Below, one piece after another: positions 1-8,013 of a DNA stretch of 46,399 nt (positions within the stretch are counted from its first letter, which is position 1; each line of letters begins with the position of its first letter). Source of the stretch: Acidobacteriota bacterium (GTDB taxonomy: Bacteria; Acidobacteriota; Blastocatellia; Pyrinomonadales; Pyrinomonadaceae); assembly GCA_023391155.1 (NCBI GenBank), contig JAEWBM010000118.1, positions 1 through 46,399 of the forward strand, read 5' to 3'. A program made the position numbers and the translations under genes. The notes under the pieces are model-generated. The model worked only from the letters and a program-made list of their open reading frames with translations, was not told the origin of the DNA and searched no databases.

Positions 1-1216
1 GCTTGTTACCGGTCTCTTTATCTTCGAAATGCTGTCGTTTATAAAGGCCGACAAGTCCCACGATCCGCTTCATATCGTTCGGGTTCGAATCGCCCGACGA
101 GGCCTGGAACACAAGCGGCGGGTTGTCATCCACAAGTGCGTTCATCGCCGCGGCAAGAATAACGCCCGCGACCATATCGACCGGAATAATATCCACCACC
201 AGCTTTTCGTTGACCGGAATAATGGGCTGGCCTCGCAAAGCAATGAGTATAAGCGGAGCGGTCGTCGTGAAGCCCTCGTTCCACCCCGGGAAAGGGTACT
301 GCTGCGACGATTCCACGATCGACGGCCGCACCAGAGTTTTGACGATGTCGTCCTGTGACGCAATGATCTGCTCCGCAAGCGACTTTGAATACGTATATAT
401 ATTGGTCCAGCCCCAGTATTCCGCCCGCTCGGCGCCAAGCTCGGTCGTCCGCTCGCGGATCCACATCTTCCGCTCGCGAAAGATCGCCGATTTCAGTTCC
501 GATTCGTCATCCGGATCGCGGCCTTCTTCGATAAACCGCTTGCGTGCCTGTTCGCGAAACTTCGCGATCTGAACCGCGTCGTCGGCCTCTTGCCGGGCCT
601 GTTCGCTCAACCGCGCGCAATCGGCTATCTCCTGATTAACATCAAAGGTCGTGCCGACAAGCTCATTTTTCCTCGGAAAATAACCCACGACCGGTTCGTT
701 TTCCCAGATCGGCCCGCTGCGTTTACCGGCGACAAAACACGTAGACACATGCACCAAACGCGGCTTCTTCATCATCCGCGCCATCTTGATGATGTTGTGC
801 GAACCGACGACATTCGTGCGCAGAGCGCTCTCGAGCGGCGGATTGAACGTCACGTTGCCGGCACCATTGATGATGATGTCGGTGTCGCGCATTATCTTCT
901 TCGCCTGTTTCTCATCGAGGCCAAGAAATTCGTTCCCCACATCGCCGTTTACCGGCACCACCTTTGACCTTATAAAATCCTCAAAACCGTCGCCGTATTT
1001 TTCCCGCAGCGGATCAAATGTCGGACTTGTAACGATGCTTGTCCAAAACCGCGTCATCGATTCGTTCTCATCCCGAGCCCGCACCGTCGCATAGACCTTC
1101 CCGATATCCGGAAAATTATTGAGCAGCATCGACAACGTGACCTTACCGACGAACCCCGTCCCGCCGATAAAAAAGATCTTCTTGCCCTTAAATATTTCTG
1201 TTGGTGAAAGTTTCAC
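1..1216 (-). CDS. Fatty acyl-CoA reductase-like extended SDR (C-terminus cut by window edge)
   Basis: The reading frame starts at GTG (1216-1214), which overlaps the TGA of the upstream gene by four bases (GTGA), and stays open to the window edge, giving about 405 residues. A Rossmann nucleotide-binding motif GGTGFVG lies at residues 18-24. A YxxxK catalytic motif (YTYSK) follows at about residue 268, then the segment VRPSIVES. This arrangement is typical of NAD-binding_4 (male-sterility type) reductases that reduce fatty acyl-CoA or acyl-ACP with NADPH. The missing 3' part would hold the rest of the substrate domain. The HAD phosphatase at 5.2-5.9 kb belongs to a family often found near such reductases, so a role in lipid or alcohol metabolism is plausible. 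The exact substrate cannot be read from the sequence. Confidence 0.75.
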   Translation of the reverse strand, partial: MKLSPTEIFKGKKIFFIGGTGFVGKVTLSMLLNNFPDIGKVYATVRARDENESMTRFWTSIVTSPTFDPLREKYGDGFEDFIRSKVVPVNGDVGNEFLGLDEKQAKKIMRDTDIIINGAGNVTFNPPLESALRTNVVGSHNIIKMARMMKKPRLVHVSTCFVAGKRSGPIWENEPVVGYFPRKNELVGTTFDVNQEIADCARLSEQARQEADDAVQIAKFREQARKRFIEEGRDPDDESELKSAIFRERKMWIRERTTELGAERAEYWGWTNIYTYSKSLAEQIIASQDDIVKTLVRPSIVESSQQYPFPGWNEGFTTTAPLILIALRGQPIIPVNEKLVVDIIPVDMVAGVILAAAMNALVDDNPPLVFQASSGDSNPNDMKRIVGLVGLYKRQHFEDKETGNK

Positions 1217-1653
1217 AGTGATTCGTCTAACTGGAGCATCTTCGGGTCAAGCTTAGGAAATTCATCCGCAGCTTGAAAATTCAAAGCTATACACTCGAAG
1301 GTGCTGTCATGAAACGCGAAAATGAAATGTCGCCCGCCCTCGAAAGCTGTAAAATCCGGAAAAGCTTTCGCATTACTTTTCCTAAGCTCAACGAGCCATT
1401 CAGATTCAAGGACTTCAAAAACTTCGTAAGACCTTAGACCCTTAGAGTACAAACGATGGCCCCACCGTCCTTCATCATTCGGATACCCGAACTTGCTGAT
1501 ACTGCAATCGGCAAACTCAAGTGCCCTCCGAATCATGTCTCGATCCCAGTAGACAAGAAAGCATGCCCTTTCCGACTGCACCACAACCGGCTCGGCAATA
1601 TTCGGCTCCGGATCGAAATACTGGACCTCTAGCTCTATAACTCTTTCTGCCAT
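1213..1653 (-). CDS. Hypothetical protein, 146 aa
   Basis: The protein starts at ATG 1653 and is acidic, soluble and rich in aromatic residues. It has no signal peptide or membrane segment, and I do not recognise its family. The DNA is visibly more A/T-rich than the neighbouring reductase gene. The gene sits 17 nt downstream of the 63-aa ORF, and its stop overlaps the start of the reductase by four bases. It therefore looks translationally coupled to both neighbours. The base composition and the ORF6N gene just upstream suggest recent acquisition. The function is unknown. Confidence 0.6.
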   Translation of the reverse strand: MAERVIELEVQYFDPEPNIAEPVVVQSERACFLVYWDRDMIRRALEFADCSISKFGYPNDEGRWGHRLYSKGLRSYEVFEVLESEWLVELRKSNAKAFPDFTAFEGGRHFIFAFHDSTFECIALNFQAADEFPKLDPKMLQLDESL

Positions 1654-1670
1654 TCCAGAATTAGTAATCC

Positions 1671-1862
1671 TTAAAATCGGTTACAAGCTTTTGTATTATC
1701 ATCACCTCGGCGTTGCGGTTGTCTTGCTTTCGTCCGCACGGTTTCACGCTTTTCGTCCCTCAAGCTTCTCAGTAGCTCTTCCAGGTCACGCAGTGTCGGC
1801 TCCTTGCAATTGCTGCATTCGTACGGAAAGAACTCGTATTTTCCAATCACTAGCTCACTCAT
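1671..1862 (-). CDS. Hypothetical small protein with a CxxC knuckle, 63 aa
   Basis: The start ATG (1862) overlaps the TGA stop of the ORF6N gene in an ATGA arrangement, which supports a real coupled gene. The N-terminal half contains YECSNCKEP, a CxxC pair that could bind a metal. The C-terminal half is strongly charged, with many Arg, Lys and Glu, and could be helical. No family is recognised. It may be an accessory partner of the ORF6N protein, but that rests on position alone. Confidence 0.5.
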   Translation of the reverse strand: MSELVIGKYEFFPYECSNCKEPTLRDLEELLRSLRDEKRETVRTKARQPQRRGDDNTKACNRF

Positions 1863-2404
1863 TTCTTACCTTTCTTAGCTTCAACGAATCCGATCGTTCG
1901 TTTCAGGAATTTCGGATCACGTAGGATTTGGCTCAGCAGATCAGAAACCACCCCAAATTTCTGACCGTGATAGTCGGTCACCTTTTCAAGCTCTTCGACC
2001 CGATCTGCCAAATCCTGGTGCAACGCCAACATTGCTCTCATTCGAACAAATGCACGCACAACGACGATACTTGCTTTGATCGCGGTTGGGCTATTTAGGA
2101 TTGTCGCCAGCATTACGGCGCCGTGTTCGGTAAATGCGTAGGGTCGAAACCGAAGGTTCCGTTTTGATGCGGTCACATTTTGTGACCGGATAGTTTCGAA
2201 TTCCGACTCCGACAGTTGAAACATAAAGTCGGCTGGAAACCTTTGCAAATTTCGTTTGACCGCCTGATTAAGTACCTTTGTCTCAACCTGGTAAATTCCT
2301 GCTAGTTCATGGTCAAGCATCACGCGCTGGCCGCGAACAATGAAAATTCGGTCTTCAATTTCGTTAATCTTTACGACTGCTTTTGCTATTTCTTTTTTTG
2401 CCAT
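1859..2404 (-). CDS. ORF6N domain-containing DNA-binding protein
   Basis: The start is placed at ATG 2404 (MAKKEIAK). An upstream in-frame TTG at 2440 would translate straight through a palindromic site and is less likely. The protein is 181 aa. Residues about 15-100 carry the ORF6N signature: IFIVRGQRVMLDHELAGIYQVETKVLNQAVKRN in outline, then FPADFMFQL, a SQNVT segment and YAFTEHGAVMLA. The C-terminal part is a likely coiled coil (DLADRVEELEKVTDYH). ORF6N/KilA-N-type domains come from phages and mobile elements and are thought to bind DNA. The gene heads a four-gene run that ends in the reductase. A 17-bp palindrome precedes the start and a near copy lies inside the gene, which suggests autoregulation. 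Confidence 0.85.
   Translation of the reverse strand: MAKKEIAKAVVKINEIEDRIFIVRGQRVMLDHELAGIYQVETKVLNQAVKRNLQRFPADFMFQLSESEFETIRSQNVTASKRNLRFRPYAFTEHGAVMLATILNSPTAIKASIVVVRAFVRMRAMLALHQDLADRVEELEKVTDYHGQKFGVVSDLLSQILRDPKFLKRTIGFVEAKKGKK
2171..2187. repeat. Second copy of the palindrome inside the ORF6N coding region
   Basis: GGTCACA-TTT-TGTGACC has 7-bp perfect arms and matches the upstream palindrome except in the centre. It lies in codons for the segment RSQNVT. Two copies about 250 bp apart would suit a looping repressor, or the palindrome may simply reflect codons for a conserved peptide. The peptide read through the upstream copy from TTG 2440 would be RSQFVT, which is nearly the same. 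Confidence 0.5.
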
Positions 2405-2419
2405 TATCCAATCTGATCC

Positions 2420-2436
2420 GGTCACAAATTGTGACC
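2420..2436. promoter_or_regulatory. 17-bp perfect palindrome upstream of the ORF6N gene
   Basis: GGTCACAA-A-TTGTGACC is a perfect inverted repeat with 8-bp arms and a single central base. It lies in the 38-nt gap between the larA-like stop (2443) and the ORF6N ATG (2404), 16-32 nt upstream of that start. The position and dyad symmetry fit an operator for a dimeric repressor, most simply the ORF6N protein itself. No experimental support is available in the sequence. Confidence 0.55.
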
Positions 2437-2442
2437 TCAAAC

Positions 2443-4044
2443 CTAATCACTCACATTACACAACCCGATGATCGGCTGGTGCAGCATCGTGATCTCGGCG
2501 TTGCGGCCCATGTATGAGCGGGCCATCGCTATCGCTTCGGTCAGATTGTCGGCCCGTTCCCAGCCGAGCATTTCGGGCACGTGCGCGTTCTCGGCACCCG
2601 CAACGATCACCTTGCCGACGTGCTGGCGGCCGTTCTCGCCCCAGTACCACATAAAGAACGGATGGGCCCCGTGATAAGCGTTGCCGCGGCGGTACATCTC
2701 GACATAGGCCGGGTTCGACGCAAACTCGCGTTCATACTTCTCCCGCAAGTAAAAGGCATCCCGCGATTCCGGCAGCAGCCGATGGAAAAACTCGATATAC
2801 GACGGATGAAAATTGTGATCAAATTCGTCAAAACAAGGATGCGTGATCACCATCACCCCGCCCTTTCTGAGCAGCGGCTTGTTGCGGTACATGTTGAAGT
2901 GATACCCGAGAGCCATCACCTGTACCAGCAGCGGGTTCAGCGCCGAATAAACGTTATACGGCGAGATATCCGGTATGCCCGAGATTAGAATGTCGCACTG
3001 CCCTTTTACCGGTATCTCATACTGCCGATAGTTCAGCTCAAGTATCTTGTCGTGCACCGGCTCGGTTCGCCCCGCGAAGCACCCAATCAGTTCATACTGC
3101 GCCGGAATGGCGTGGAGCATCTTCCGCCGGGCCTTTCGCGGCATCTTCGAGAACGTCCGGGCCATCGCTTCCCACTTCATCCGGTCCATGAACGAGAACT
3201 CGTCCTCGTTCCGGGTCAGGATGTCATACCCCTCCGGGAACATCTTGTTGTTTAAGGCCGTTTCGATGTGAAAGACCTTGCATTGCTCGTCGACCAATTT
3301 TCCAAGCCTGATCACCTTGTGATTCAGCTCCGACGCCGGCGGATCCATATAAGAATGCGAGTCGCGTATCGTCTGCGGCTCGTGATGGGCCCTGAGGCTC
3401 TCGTAATCGCACAGCCCGACCGCCACCGATTTGTGCCCGCCGTCCATCGGCACCAGATTGATGTTCAGATAAATGAGCAGGTCGCTCTCGATCGCTCGCT
3501 TGTTCACCCTAAGCGGTTCGTTATGCCTTGTATGCCCCAGCGTGACCAGCCCGTCGTCGTCCTCGGCATCGTGGTTGTAATAACGGTCCGGGTAGAAGGC
3601 GTCAAAGATGTCCTCGCCCACCATCCGCTTCATTTCCCACTCGGTCATTTTGCGGTGCAGCGAGTTCGCAATGATCAGGTGGATGTCATCCACGCCGTTC
3701 GCCGCGCACATATCCAGCACCACCTCGAGCATCGTCTGCCTTAGGTCCGGCAGCGCCATCGGCGGCAGCGGCAGCGAGATGTCGTCCATCGCTATCGTCA
3801 CCCGCATCCCCGGCTCGAGCAATGCATAGAGCGGCTCCATCTCAAGCGGATGATTCACCGCATAGCGGATCGCCGCTTCGCGGTTCGGCAGCCCCTTGAT
3901 CGGCGGGTTCGGGTATATCACCCTCGTCCCGATGGGGATGTCCTCAAGGATAAAATCCTCGCCATTCGGCATGATGCGCGGCGCCGAATCCTTATCAATG
4001 TACACGATCGACTCGTGCGTTTTTCTACGTAATTGCAAAGCCAT
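2443..4044 (-). CDS. LarA-like (DUF2088) lactate-racemase-domain protein
   Basis: The protein is 533 aa from ATG 4044. The N-terminal part contains VTIAMDDISLPLPPM, resembling the LarA segment that holds substrate-site residues. It is followed by IANSLHRKMTEWEM, matching the GTHRPL/T-x-E region, and by GGHKSVAVGLCDYES, matching the GGGKSV-type loop. These features place it in the DUF2088/LarA superfamily, whose characterised member is the nickel-pincer lactate racemase. It is longer than LarA (about 425 aa), and no larB, larC or larE maturation genes occur in the window. A true lactate racemase role is therefore uncertain, and it may be another 2-hydroxyacid isomerase-like enzyme. No signal peptide is seen. 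Confidence 0.75.
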   Translation of the reverse strand: MALQLRRKTHESIVYIDKDSAPRIMPNGEDFILEDIPIGTRVIYPNPPIKGLPNREAAIRYAVNHPLEMEPLYALLEPGMRVTIAMDDISLPLPPMALPDLRQTMLEVVLDMCAANGVDDIHLIIANSLHRKMTEWEMKRMVGEDIFDAFYPDRYYNHDAEDDDGLVTLGHTRHNEPLRVNKRAIESDLLIYLNINLVPMDGGHKSVAVGLCDYESLRAHHEPQTIRDSHSYMDPPASELNHKVIRLGKLVDEQCKVFHIETALNNKMFPEGYDILTRNEDEFSFMDRMKWEAMARTFSKMPRKARRKMLHAIPAQYELIGCFAGRTEPVHDKILELNYRQYEIPVKGQCDILISGIPDISPYNVYSALNPLLVQVMALGYHFNMYRNKPLLRKGGVMVITHPCFDEFDHNFHPSYIEFFHRLLPESRDAFYLREKYEREFASNPAYVEMYRRGNAYHGAHPFFMWYWGENGRQHVGKVIVAGAENAHVPEMLGWERADNLTEAIAMARSYMGRNAEITMLHQPIIGLCNVSD

Positions 4045-4226
4045 AAAAAAGCGTAAGTAACACGAAGTAAGAAGTTTTGTCTGTGTCTTCTATGTCTTAG
4101 TTTCCGTGTTTTCTGTGTTCTGCTGGTTGAAACTGCTGATCATTTGCCATAGCGACCGAAAACCACGAATAATACGCTAACCATAGAATTCACAGACGAA
4201 GACACAGAAAAACAGCGACACCCAAG
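4045..4226. repeat. Intergenic block with degenerate word repeats and inverted symmetry
   Basis: No gene is present. The left half is built from near-repeats of words such as gtgtcttc, gtcttag, ccgtgttttctgtgttc. The right half carries their approximate reverse complements (ccacgaat, cacagacgaagacacagaaa). The block could fold into a long imperfect hairpin between the larA-like gene and the M28 peptidase gene. It resembles low-complexity intergenic spacer repeats rather than a mobile element, because no open frame or clean terminal repeat is visible. Confidence 0.45.
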
Positions 4227-5198
4227 CTAGGGTTGCTGGTCCAGTGCTTTAGCTGCCTCGATCACCGTCTCCACTGCCTTCACATAAAACTCCGGCTGAA
4301 TGTTCGCGTATTCGTCCGTCGGCCGGTGATAGTCGGCGTGGTCCTCGACGCCGAAGTATATGAACGGGATCTTCTCGCGATGAAAAGCAGCGTGATCTGA
4401 TTGGTTTGTCCAATCGTCGCGGCCGAGTTTAGGGTCGTCGTGGCCCAGCAAAAGCTTCACCTTCGCCTTTTTCTGAACTGGTTCCAACGCCGGCTTGAAT
4501 TGCGGATAATGAAAAGTCCCGGCAGCATATAACTCGCCCTTATCATTCCGCGAAAGCATGTCCATGTTGACGTTCAGCACTATCGCCTCTTTCGCGACCG
4601 GCAAATTCGCCACAAAATGCCTCGCTCCCTGCAGCCCCCGCTCTTCCGCATCAAGTGCGACAAAGATCAGCGAATGCCGCGGCTGGTGCTTTTTGAAATG
4701 CGAAGCGACCGCGAACAGGGCCGCCGTCCCGGACGCGTTATCGTCCGCCCCGTTAAAGATCTCGCCGTTCCTGATACCCACGTGGTCGTAATGGGCGGTA
4801 ATGACGATGTACTTCGCGGGCGAAAGCTTCCCCTTGATCATCCCGACGAAATTCATACCCGCCATCGGTTCCGCCCCCCGCCGCGTTATTGCAAGCTCGT
4901 GGCGAAAGCTCTCGCCCATCGGCTGAATTCCCGACTCCCGAAACCGCTTCTCGATATATTCCCGAGCCTTGTCTATCGACGGCCGATCTGCCGAACGCCC
5001 CTCGAGTTCGTCGGAGGCTAGATATTCAACGTCCTTCAGCAGTTGAACCGCGTCGAACTTTTTAGATCGCGGCCCCTCGTCAACCTTAACTCGCTTGCCG
5101 ACCGCAATCTGCGCCGTCGCCGCCGATGCCGACAAGATCATCACCGCCAATGCGGACGCTATAAACCTAATTCCCCGGATCGTCATATTTGATTGCAT
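4227..5198 (-). CDS. Secreted M28-family zinc aminopeptidase
   Basis: The protein is 323 aa with an N-terminal signal peptide ending near ASAATAQ (residue 30). M28 metal ligands are visible in order: HYDH (136-139), GADDNASG (about 150-157), DAEERGLQG (183-191), NMDMLSRN (211-218) and a C-terminal His in DYHRPTDE. This is the co-catalytic two-zinc peptidase fold that removes N-terminal residues from peptides, here outside the cytoplasm. The segment EYLASDELEGR near residue 60 is typical of the bacterial secreted branch. Its start lies 5 nt after the HAD-phosphatase stop, so the two are probably cotranscribed. Substrate preference cannot be inferred. Confidence 0.9.
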   Translation of the reverse strand: MQSNMTIRGIRFIASALAVMILSASAATAQIAVGKRVKVDEGPRSKKFDAVQLLKDVEYLASDELEGRSADRPSIDKAREYIEKRFRESGIQPMGESFRHELAITRRGAEPMAGMNFVGMIKGKLSPAKYIVITAHYDHVGIRNGEIFNGADDNASGTAALFAVASHFKKHQPRHSLIFVALDAEERGLQGARHFVANLPVAKEAIVLNVNMDMLSRNDKGELYAAGTFHYPQFKPALEPVQKKAKVKLLLGHDDPKLGRDDWTNQSDHAAFHREKIPFIYFGVEDHADYHRPTDEYANIQPEFYVKAVETVIEAAKALDQQP

Positions 5199-5203
5199 TC
5201 CTT

Positions 5204-5878
5204 TTACTTAAGATCGAGAACCGCCCAATCGTGCTGCCGTGCGGTCTGTTTGAGCCGAAAATCGGGGTTCACCGCCACCGGGTGACCCACTATCGACAGC
5301 ATCGGCAGGTCTGAGATGCTGTCCGAATAGGCATAGCTTTCCGAAAGATTAATGTTCTCGCGCTCGGCATATTCCCTTATCCACTTTGCCTTTGTCGCCG
5401 AGGCCATCACCGGCGGCAGCACGCGGCCCGTCGCATAACCGTTTACAAATTCCAGCCGGTTTGCCACATAGTCGTCTATGCCCAAATGGTCCATTAGCCG
5501 CTCGATCGTGAAATCCAGCGCCCCGGTCAGCACCACCTGCCGCTGCCCGATCTTTTTCCCTTGGGCGATGAGCTCGGGAGTGCCTTCATAAATGGCAGGT
5601 TTGAGAACGTCTTCAAACAGCTCGTCCGAAAAATATCGCAGCCGGTCTTTGGAAAAACCCGCATAGCTCTTAAAGAAAACTTCATTAAAAACGTTTCTCG
5701 AATAGAGGTCCGTCACGCCAAAAAACGGCAGCTTGGCCAGCGTGCTGACGCTTGCCTTGGCCGTTTCCCACAGTCCCTGCTGCCTCGTGGCATAAAAACC
5801 CAGCGTGTGAACAAGATTGGTGCTTACCAGCGTGCCTTCCAGGTCATAAAAAGCAGCGGCATTGCCGTTTTTCTTCAT
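5204..5878 (-). CDS. HAD-IB family phosphatase (SerB/PSP-like)
   Basis: The protein is 224 aa from ATG 5878. Motif I is DLEGTL (residues 12-17), where the nucleophile Asp is present but the usual second Asp is Glu. Motif II is VVLTGA, the motif III Lys lies in ATKAKW, and motif IV is YSDSISDLPML, which holds the Mg-binding Asp pair. The order and spacing fit HAD subfamily IB phosphomonoesterases, which include phosphoserine phosphatase and lipid-pathway phosphatases. The gene is first of a two-gene unit with the M28 peptidase and divergent from the TPR lipoprotein gene. The Asp-to-Glu change at the general acid/base position may lower activity or alter specificity. Confidence 0.82.
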   Translation of the reverse strand: MKKNGNAAAFYDLEGTLVSTNLVHTLGFYATRQQGLWETAKASVSTLAKLPFFGVTDLYSRNVFNEVFFKSYAGFSKDRLRYFSDELFEDVLKPAIYEGTPELIAQGKKIGQRQVVLTGALDFTIERLMDHLGIDDYVANRLEFVNGYATGRVLPPVMASATKAKWIREYAERENINLSESYAYSDSISDLPMLSIVGHPVAVNPDFRLKQTARQHDWAVLDLK

Positions 5879-5954
5879 AAAAGCAATGTGTTACCGTAAA
5901 TTGGCTTTCCGGGTAGAATGCTCTTTAGCTGAATATATCACGTAGGGTTCAAAA

Positions 5955-6737
5955 ATGATCACGCGCCGACGCCAACTTTACATTTTAATTACAATTGTAA
6001 TTACATTGTGCCTACTGCCCTCTTGCTCGTCAACGGCCGCCGAAGACCCCGTCCCCCTGCGCACCGTCACCGCCGAGGATATCCAATCCCTCGACCGCCT
6101 GTTCTCAGAACGTGCCGAGATCGAGAAATTAAAGGAAGCGGTAAGGACGGCGGGAAAGCTCCGCGACCCGCTCGTAAGAAACTACGAGGTCGAGTGGCGC
6201 TTTGCAAAGTTCAGCTATTTTCTTGGCAAGGCTCTCGAGACCGAAAGTGAAAAAGACCCCGTTTTCTCCAAGGGCCGTGATGCCGGCCTCATCGCATCCC
6301 GGGTCGCGCCCGACCGGCCCGAAGGACACTTTTGGTACGCTGCCAATCTCGGCGAACTCGCGCAGCTCAGCCCCGTCACCGTCGGCATCAAGGCGGTCGA
6401 TGACATACGAGACGCTCTCAACCGCGTGGTCGAGATCGAACCCGGCTACCAATCGGCGAGCGCATACGCCGCCCTTGCTCGCGTTGAAATGAAGACCCGC
6501 CTGTTTAGCGGCACAGCGCAAAAGGCGGTGAAATATCTCGAACAGGGCGTTGAGCTCGCGCCCGAAAATTCAATGATCCGGGCCGACCTTGCGGAAGCGT
6601 ATCTTGCCGTCCGGCGAGACGCAGACGCTCGGCGGCAGATCGATGCACTTCTCGAGATCAAGCCCGACCCGGAGTTTGTGCAGGAGCACAACGAAGCCGT
6701 GGAAAAGGCTAAGCGGCTTGCCCGGCTAAACTTCTAA
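5955..6737 (+). CDS. TPR-containing lipoprotein (TatT-like)
   Basis: The protein is 260 aa. It starts with a positively charged end and a hydrophobic stretch ending in the lipobox LLPSC, with Cys24 as the predicted lipidated residue. The rest is helical and TPR-like: WYAANLGELAQLS, then VDDIRDALNRVVEIEPGY, SAYAALARVEM, and AVKYLEQGVELAPEN. The arrangement resembles the TatT-type TPR lipoproteins associated with TRAP transporters, but no transporter genes lie nearby. A periplasmic protein-protein scaffold role is likely. Its 3' end overlaps the convergent hydrolase gene by 29 nt. Confidence 0.75.
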   Translation: MITRRRQLYILITIVITLCLLPSCSSTAAEDPVPLRTVTAEDIQSLDRLFSERAEIEKLKEAVRTAGKLRDPLVRNYEVEWRFAKFSYFLGKALETESEKDPVFSKGRDAGLIASRVAPDRPEGHFWYAANLGELAQLSPVTVGIKAVDDIRDALNRVVEIEPGYQSASAYAALARVEMKTRLFSGTAQKAVKYLEQGVELAPENSMIRADLAEAYLAVRRDADARRQIDALLEIKPDPEFVQEHNEAVEKAKRLARLNF

Positions 6738-7569
6738 CCGGCTCCCGTGCTCTGTCCTCCGCCGCTGCGGCCTCAACACCTGCCACAAAACGCAGCAGGT
6801 CGCCTGCCAAACGTTCGGGCTCTTCCCAGTTCGGCGCATGCCCGCAGCCTTCATAGGCCTCAAGCCGCGAATTAGGTATCAGACCGAGCAGCTTCTCTTG
6901 TTCCGCTCGCGAAAAATATGCATCTTCTTCGCCCCAAACCAGCAGCGTCGGCGACCTGATCTCGGCAAGTTCGGGCGTATGGTCCGCCTCTATCATCGCC
7001 TTCATACACGCCTTCCAGATCCTTGCCGGCACCTTCCGGCTTTCCATGACCGCCGTCCGAAAGAATTCAGGCGGCACGGGCCCTGCGATCGTGCTTTTCT
7101 GAAACTCCTCCGCAAATTCTATGGGGATCGGGTCCGTCAGCGGCTCGACCGCCTCTTGAACAAAAGCCTTCACGTCTTCTTTGTCACTGCAGGTCGTAAA
7201 TGAACCGATCAGCACCAGTCCCAACACTCTTTCAGGATGATCGATAGCATACCGCTGTGCCGCAAAGCTCCCCATCGAATGCCCGACGATGTAAGCCGCC
7301 TTGATTCCCATCGCGTCCATGAACGCGTTCAGATCATCAGCCAGCGCCTGCGGCGTATAGGGCCCCTCAAGCCGCGGCGCATCCCCGTGGCCCCGCTGGG
7401 TCAGGGCGATCGCACGCAGCTCCTGAGAAAGGTGCGGGAAGAGCAGCTCGAACGATCGATGCGAATCCGTTACGCCATGCAAGAATATTACCGGCGTCCC
7501 ATCCGCCTTTCCGCTTTCCATATACGGCAGCACAACCCCGCCGCCGACCAAGATATATCTTGTGTTCAT
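6709..7569 (-). CDS. Alpha/beta hydrolase
   Basis: The protein is 286 aa from ATG 7569, with a good GGAG ribosome-binding site 8 nt upstream. The alpha/beta hydrolase layout is clear. HGVTDSHRSF supplies the oxyanion-hole HG, GHSMGS is the nucleophile elbow with the catalytic Ser, WGEEDAYF carries the acid, and GCGHAPNWEEPE carries the catalytic His. There is no signal peptide, so it is cytoplasmic. The fold family covers esterases, C-C hydrolases and haloperoxidase-like enzymes, and the substrate is not predictable. The last about 10 codons overlap the convergent TPR gene. Confidence 0.85.
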   Translation of the reverse strand: MNTRYILVGGGVVLPYMESGKADGTPVIFLHGVTDSHRSFELLFPHLSQELRAIALTQRGHGDAPRLEGPYTPQALADDLNAFMDAMGIKAAYIVGHSMGSFAAQRYAIDHPERVLGLVLIGSFTTCSDKEDVKAFVQEAVEPLTDPIPIEFAEEFQKSTIAGPVPPEFFRTAVMESRKVPARIWKACMKAMIEADHTPELAEIRSPTLLVWGEEDAYFSRAEQEKLLGLIPNSRLEAYEGCGHAPNWEEPERLAGDLLRFVAGVEAAAAEDRAREPVRSLAGQAA

Positions 7570-7585
7570 ATCAATGCTCCTTTAA

Positions 7586-7614
7586 AATCATGCCGCCCTC
7601 GGTGCGGCTTGATT
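7586..7614. promoter_or_regulatory. Inverted repeat in the leader of the alpha/beta hydrolase gene
   Basis: AATCATGCCGC and GCGGCTTGATT form an 11-bp inverted repeat with one mismatch around a 7-nt loop. It lies 17 nt upstream of the hydrolase ATG, immediately before its Shine-Dalgarno sequence on the minus strand. It could be an operator or a leader hairpin that affects translation. The rest of 7570-7753 holds no gene that I can support. Confidence 0.35.
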
Positions 7615-7753
7615 ACACAATAGAGCTCAGGGCCTCAGCCGGTATTTAGCAATTTCTGAAACTTTCCTGAAAGAAACCTGAACCTCCCCGGTTTTCCGCA
7701 CGCGCCCGAATGTGTTAACTTGCAGATGAATGCACGCCTGCATTCGCTAACCA

Positions 7754-8007
7754 ATGAGCTATATTTCCGGGTTCGTTCGACCCGCTCACCAACGGCCACC
7801 TCGACATAATCCGCCGAAGCTGCCCGCTTTTTGACGAGATCGTCATCGCCGTGCTCAATAACCCCGAAAAAAAAATCGCTCTTCACCGTCGAAGAGCGAT
7901 TCAGTATGCTTCAAGAGATCCGGCCCACACTGGGCATCGAGGGCTGCCATCTGGCGGTCGACAGTTTTTTGGGCCTCACCCCCGGCCAGCAATTTTTCTG
8001 GGTGTAG
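7754..8007 (+). pseudogene. coaD: Truncated, frameshifted 5' fragment of coaD
   Basis: From 7759 the sequence encodes AIFPGSFDPLTNGH, then DIIRRS..LFDEIVIAVLNNPEKK. After a one-base expansion of an A tract (nine A at 7867-7875) the frame shifts and continues as LFTVEERFSMLQE, GIEGC and SFLGLT. This is collinear with residues 4-77 of the intact CoaD encoded at 10079-10573. Homology stops near 7980, and the frame ends at TAG 8005-8007. The ATG at 7754 is also out of frame. Third codon positions of the fragment are G/C-rich like the surrounding genes, so it looks like the original resident copy. It contains the nucleotide-binding N-terminus but lacks the C-terminal half, so it cannot make an active enzyme. 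Confidence 0.9.
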
Positions 8008-8013
8008 TGCGAA

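Noticed and set aside
1213..2436. Prophage remnant around the ORF6N gene
   Set aside because: No integrase, structural, lysis or packaging gene is present; a lone ORF6N gene is not enough.
7635..7886. Minus-strand open frame of 83 codons
   Set aside because: It is the antisense shadow of the coaD fragment, whose plus-strand peptide clearly matches CoaD.
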